Of a DNA stretch of 64,000 nucleotides, positions 62,352-64,000 are shown piece after piece. The stretch's first letter is position 1. Every line of letters starts with the position of its first letter. The notes below the pieces were generated by a model that made no database searches, had not been told where the DNA came from, and saw only the letters and a list, made by a program, of their open reading frames with translations. Source of the DNA: Bacteroidales bacterium (lineage in GTDB: Bacteria; Bacteroidota; Bacteroidia; Bacteroidales; VadinHA17); NCBI GenBank assembly GCA_003141895.1, contig PLNT01000009.1, forward strand, positions 6,536-70,535, in the 5' to 3' direction. A program made the translations under genes and the position numbers.

Positions 62352-64000
62352 ATGAAACAAGAACGCCCAAAGCAGCAGGGATTGTATCGTCAGGAATTTG
62401 AACATGCGAATTGCGGTATTGGATTTGTAGCACATCTGAAAGGAAAAAAATCACACTCAATAATCAGGCAGGGGCTCGATATACTTACAAATATGACGCA
62501 TCGGGGTGCTGAAGGAGCCGACAGTAAAACGGGTGATGGAGCAGGAGTTTTGATTCAGGTTCCAAGGGATTTCTATCTGATTCAAGGTTATTCATTACCA
62601 CCCGAAGGTCAATTTGGGACGGGTCTGGTATTTTTCCCACAGGATAGTACTGATGCATTTGCATGTAAGGAAATTCTTGTGAATATAATAAAGGAAGAAG
62701 GTGTTAACATTATCGGATTCCGTGAAGTTCCTCGTAATAACTCTGTCATTGGTGAGATTTCGCGTGCAGCTGAACCCGAAATAGTACAGATTCTTCTGGG
62801 AGCTGACATTCCGCAAGCCGATCTCGAGATCAAATTATACATCATAAGAAAAAGAGCTGAAAACATCATACGTAATTCTGAAATACATCAGAAGAGCTTT
62901 TTCTACATACCAAGCCTTTCAACAAAAGTGCTTGTTTATAAAGGTATGCTGACATCCATTCAACTTGGTGAATATTTTCTCGATCTGAATGATGAACGTC
63001 TTCAGAGTGCAATTGCACTTGTACACTCGAGATTCAGTACTAATACATTTCCAAGCTGGGATCTGGCTCAGCCGTTCAGGATGCTGGGACATAATGGCGA
63101 AATAAATACAATCAAAGGCAACCGTTTCTGGATGGAAGCCAGGGAATCGATTCTTTATTCTGAAAAACTGGGTGATCTTGCACGATTGTACCCGATTATC
63201 GAACCCGATAAGAGTGACTCGGCCTCTCTCGATAATGTACTGGAATTTTTGATAATGAGCGGTAAATCACTGCCATATGCTATGTCAGTCCTTATTCCAG
63301 AATCAATAAATGATAAGAATCCAATTTCAACTGAATTAAAAGCATTTTATAAATATCATTCAACTTTTCTTGAGCCATGGGATGGTCCGGCATCACTCAT
63401 TTTCTCTGATGGAAGATATATCGGAGGGATGCTCGACAGAAACGGACTGCGTCCTTCCAGATATCTGATAACTACCAGTGATCTTATCGTTATGGCATCG
63501 GAAGCTGGTGTTCAAACTTTCCCCGCTGAAGAAATACGTGAAAAAGGAAGGCTTAAAGCAGGAAAGATGCTTCTCGTGGATACCGAAGCAGGTAAAATTT
63601 TCTACGACAAGGAACTGAAAGCACAACTCGCTGCAGAATATCCTTACGGACAATGGATCCAGCAAAACATGGTTAAACTTGAAAAGATCGAGACAGGCCA
63701 TCAGGAGACTACTGATATGGGTGATGAGTACAATGAATATTTAACTTCATTTAATTACTCGCTTGAGGATACTGATAAGATTATAAAAGAGATGGCTGCA
63801 ACCGGAAAAGAACCGATTGGCTCAATGGGGAATGATGTTCCTGTAGCTGTACTTTCAAAGAAACCTTACAGGTTATTTAATTATTTCAAACAACTTTTTG
63901 CCCAGGTTACAAACCCTCCTATCGATCCTATCAGGGAGGAACTTGTAATGACTCTGTCGGGTTATCTTGGTTCGCTACAGCAAAATCTTCTTGAAACTTC
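62352..64000 (+). CDS. gltB: Glutamate synthase large subunit, 5' part
   Basis: 549 codons visible; continues past the window. Starts MKQERPKQQGLYRQEFEHAN, then CGIGFVA: the Cys after the short propeptide is the Ntn-type glutaminase nucleophile. Glutaminase-domain motifs LTNMTHRGAEGADSKTGDGAG, RFSTNTFPSWDLAQPFRMLGHNGEINTI, EPWDGPASLIFSDG, LDRNGLRPSRY. The start of the central domain is also present. Makes glutamate from glutamine and 2-oxoglutarate. Preceded by a leader with attenuator features. Confidence 0.96.
   Translation, partial: MKQERPKQQGLYRQEFEHANCGIGFVAHLKGKKSHSIIRQGLDILTNMTHRGAEGADSKTGDGAGVLIQVPRDFYLIQGYSLPPEGQFGTGLVFFPQDSTDAFACKEILVNIIKEEGVNIIGFREVPRNNSVIGEISRAAEPEIVQILLGADIPQADLEIKLYIIRKRAENIIRNSEIHQKSFFYIPSLSTKVLVYKGMLTSIQLGEYFLDLNDERLQSAIALVHSRFSTNTFPSWDLAQPFRMLGHNGEINTIKGNRFWMEARESILYSEKLGDLARLYPIIEPDKSDSASLDNVLEFLIMSGKSLPYAMSVLIPESINDKNPISTELKAFYKYHSTFLEPWDGPASLIFSDGRYIGGMLDRNGLRPSRYLITTSDLIVMASEAGVQTFPAEEIREKGRLKAGKMLLVDTEAGKIFYDKELKAQLAAEYPYGQWIQQNMVKLEKIETGHQETTDMGDEYNEYLTSFNYSLEDTDKIIKEMAATGKEPIGSMGNDVPVAVLSKKPYRLFNYFKQLFAQVTNPPIDPIREELVMTLSGYLGSLQQNLLET

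Overview
The window looks like a Bacteroidota (Bacteroidales/Marinilabiliales-like) chromosome. Support: AT-rich coding DNA, promoters of the TAnnTTTG type, lipoproteins with late lipoboxes, FISUMP, DUF6702 and LTA-synthase-like proteins, and glutamate synthase, glucose-6-phosphate dehydrogenase and arginine decarboxylase of the housekeeping type.

Region 1 (1 to about 38.8 kb) is an accessory array. Nearly every gene or small operon lies on the minus strand and is separated from the next by a conserved, structured, non-coding unit of about 285-464 bp. I count twenty full units (U1-U20), one cut by the window edge (U0) and one short relative (U11b). Each unit starts with YAAC and ends with GTTR, has an outer imperfect inverted repeat (R and L boxes as in integron attC sites) and contains two inner hairpin arms, one of which shows compensatory base changes between copies. 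The first 10-15 nt after each GTTR are complementary to the last 10-15 nt before the next YAAC, and differ from interval to interval. Each interval therefore behaves as a separate cassette, as in integrons. The array continues beyond the left edge.

Cargo of the array: two FtsX/MacB-type permeases, outer-membrane barrels, lipoproteins (FN3, FISUMP, SUMF1-like), a Plug-domain surface protein, an erythromycin-esterase-like protein, a VOC protein, a YkgJ-type cysteine-cluster protein, a HigBA module, a PIN-toxin module with a nonsense mutation, a RelE-like domain fused to octapeptide repeats, an HNH/DGQH-motif protein with an HExxH protein, and several unknowns. Some cassettes have no ORF.

Region 2 (38.8-40.8 kb) holds a 508-aa tyrosine recombinase on the same strand as the cargo. 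It has a duplicated N-terminal domain and lacks the insertion typical of IntI. Upstream is a roughly 110-bp element (P3) with a promoter-like box and a TAAC-2-GTTA core. Two more copies of this element lie inside the array. I read regions 1 and 2 as one integron-like system with giant attC-like sites.

Region 3 (41-64 kb) is ordinary chromosome. It contains a convergent DUF6702 pair; a nickel/cobalt operon (nikR, cbiM, cbiN, cbiQ, cbiO, then a nucleoside hydrolase-FmdE fusion) with a NikR operator at the nikR promoter; a GH5 glycosidase; two Tat-type sugar-related enzymes; an LTA-synthase-like sulfatase; a Yip1 protein; speA; an M14 peptidase; a cold-shock protein; pgl and zwf; and the 5' part of gltB, which has a leader peptide and an attenuator-like terminator.
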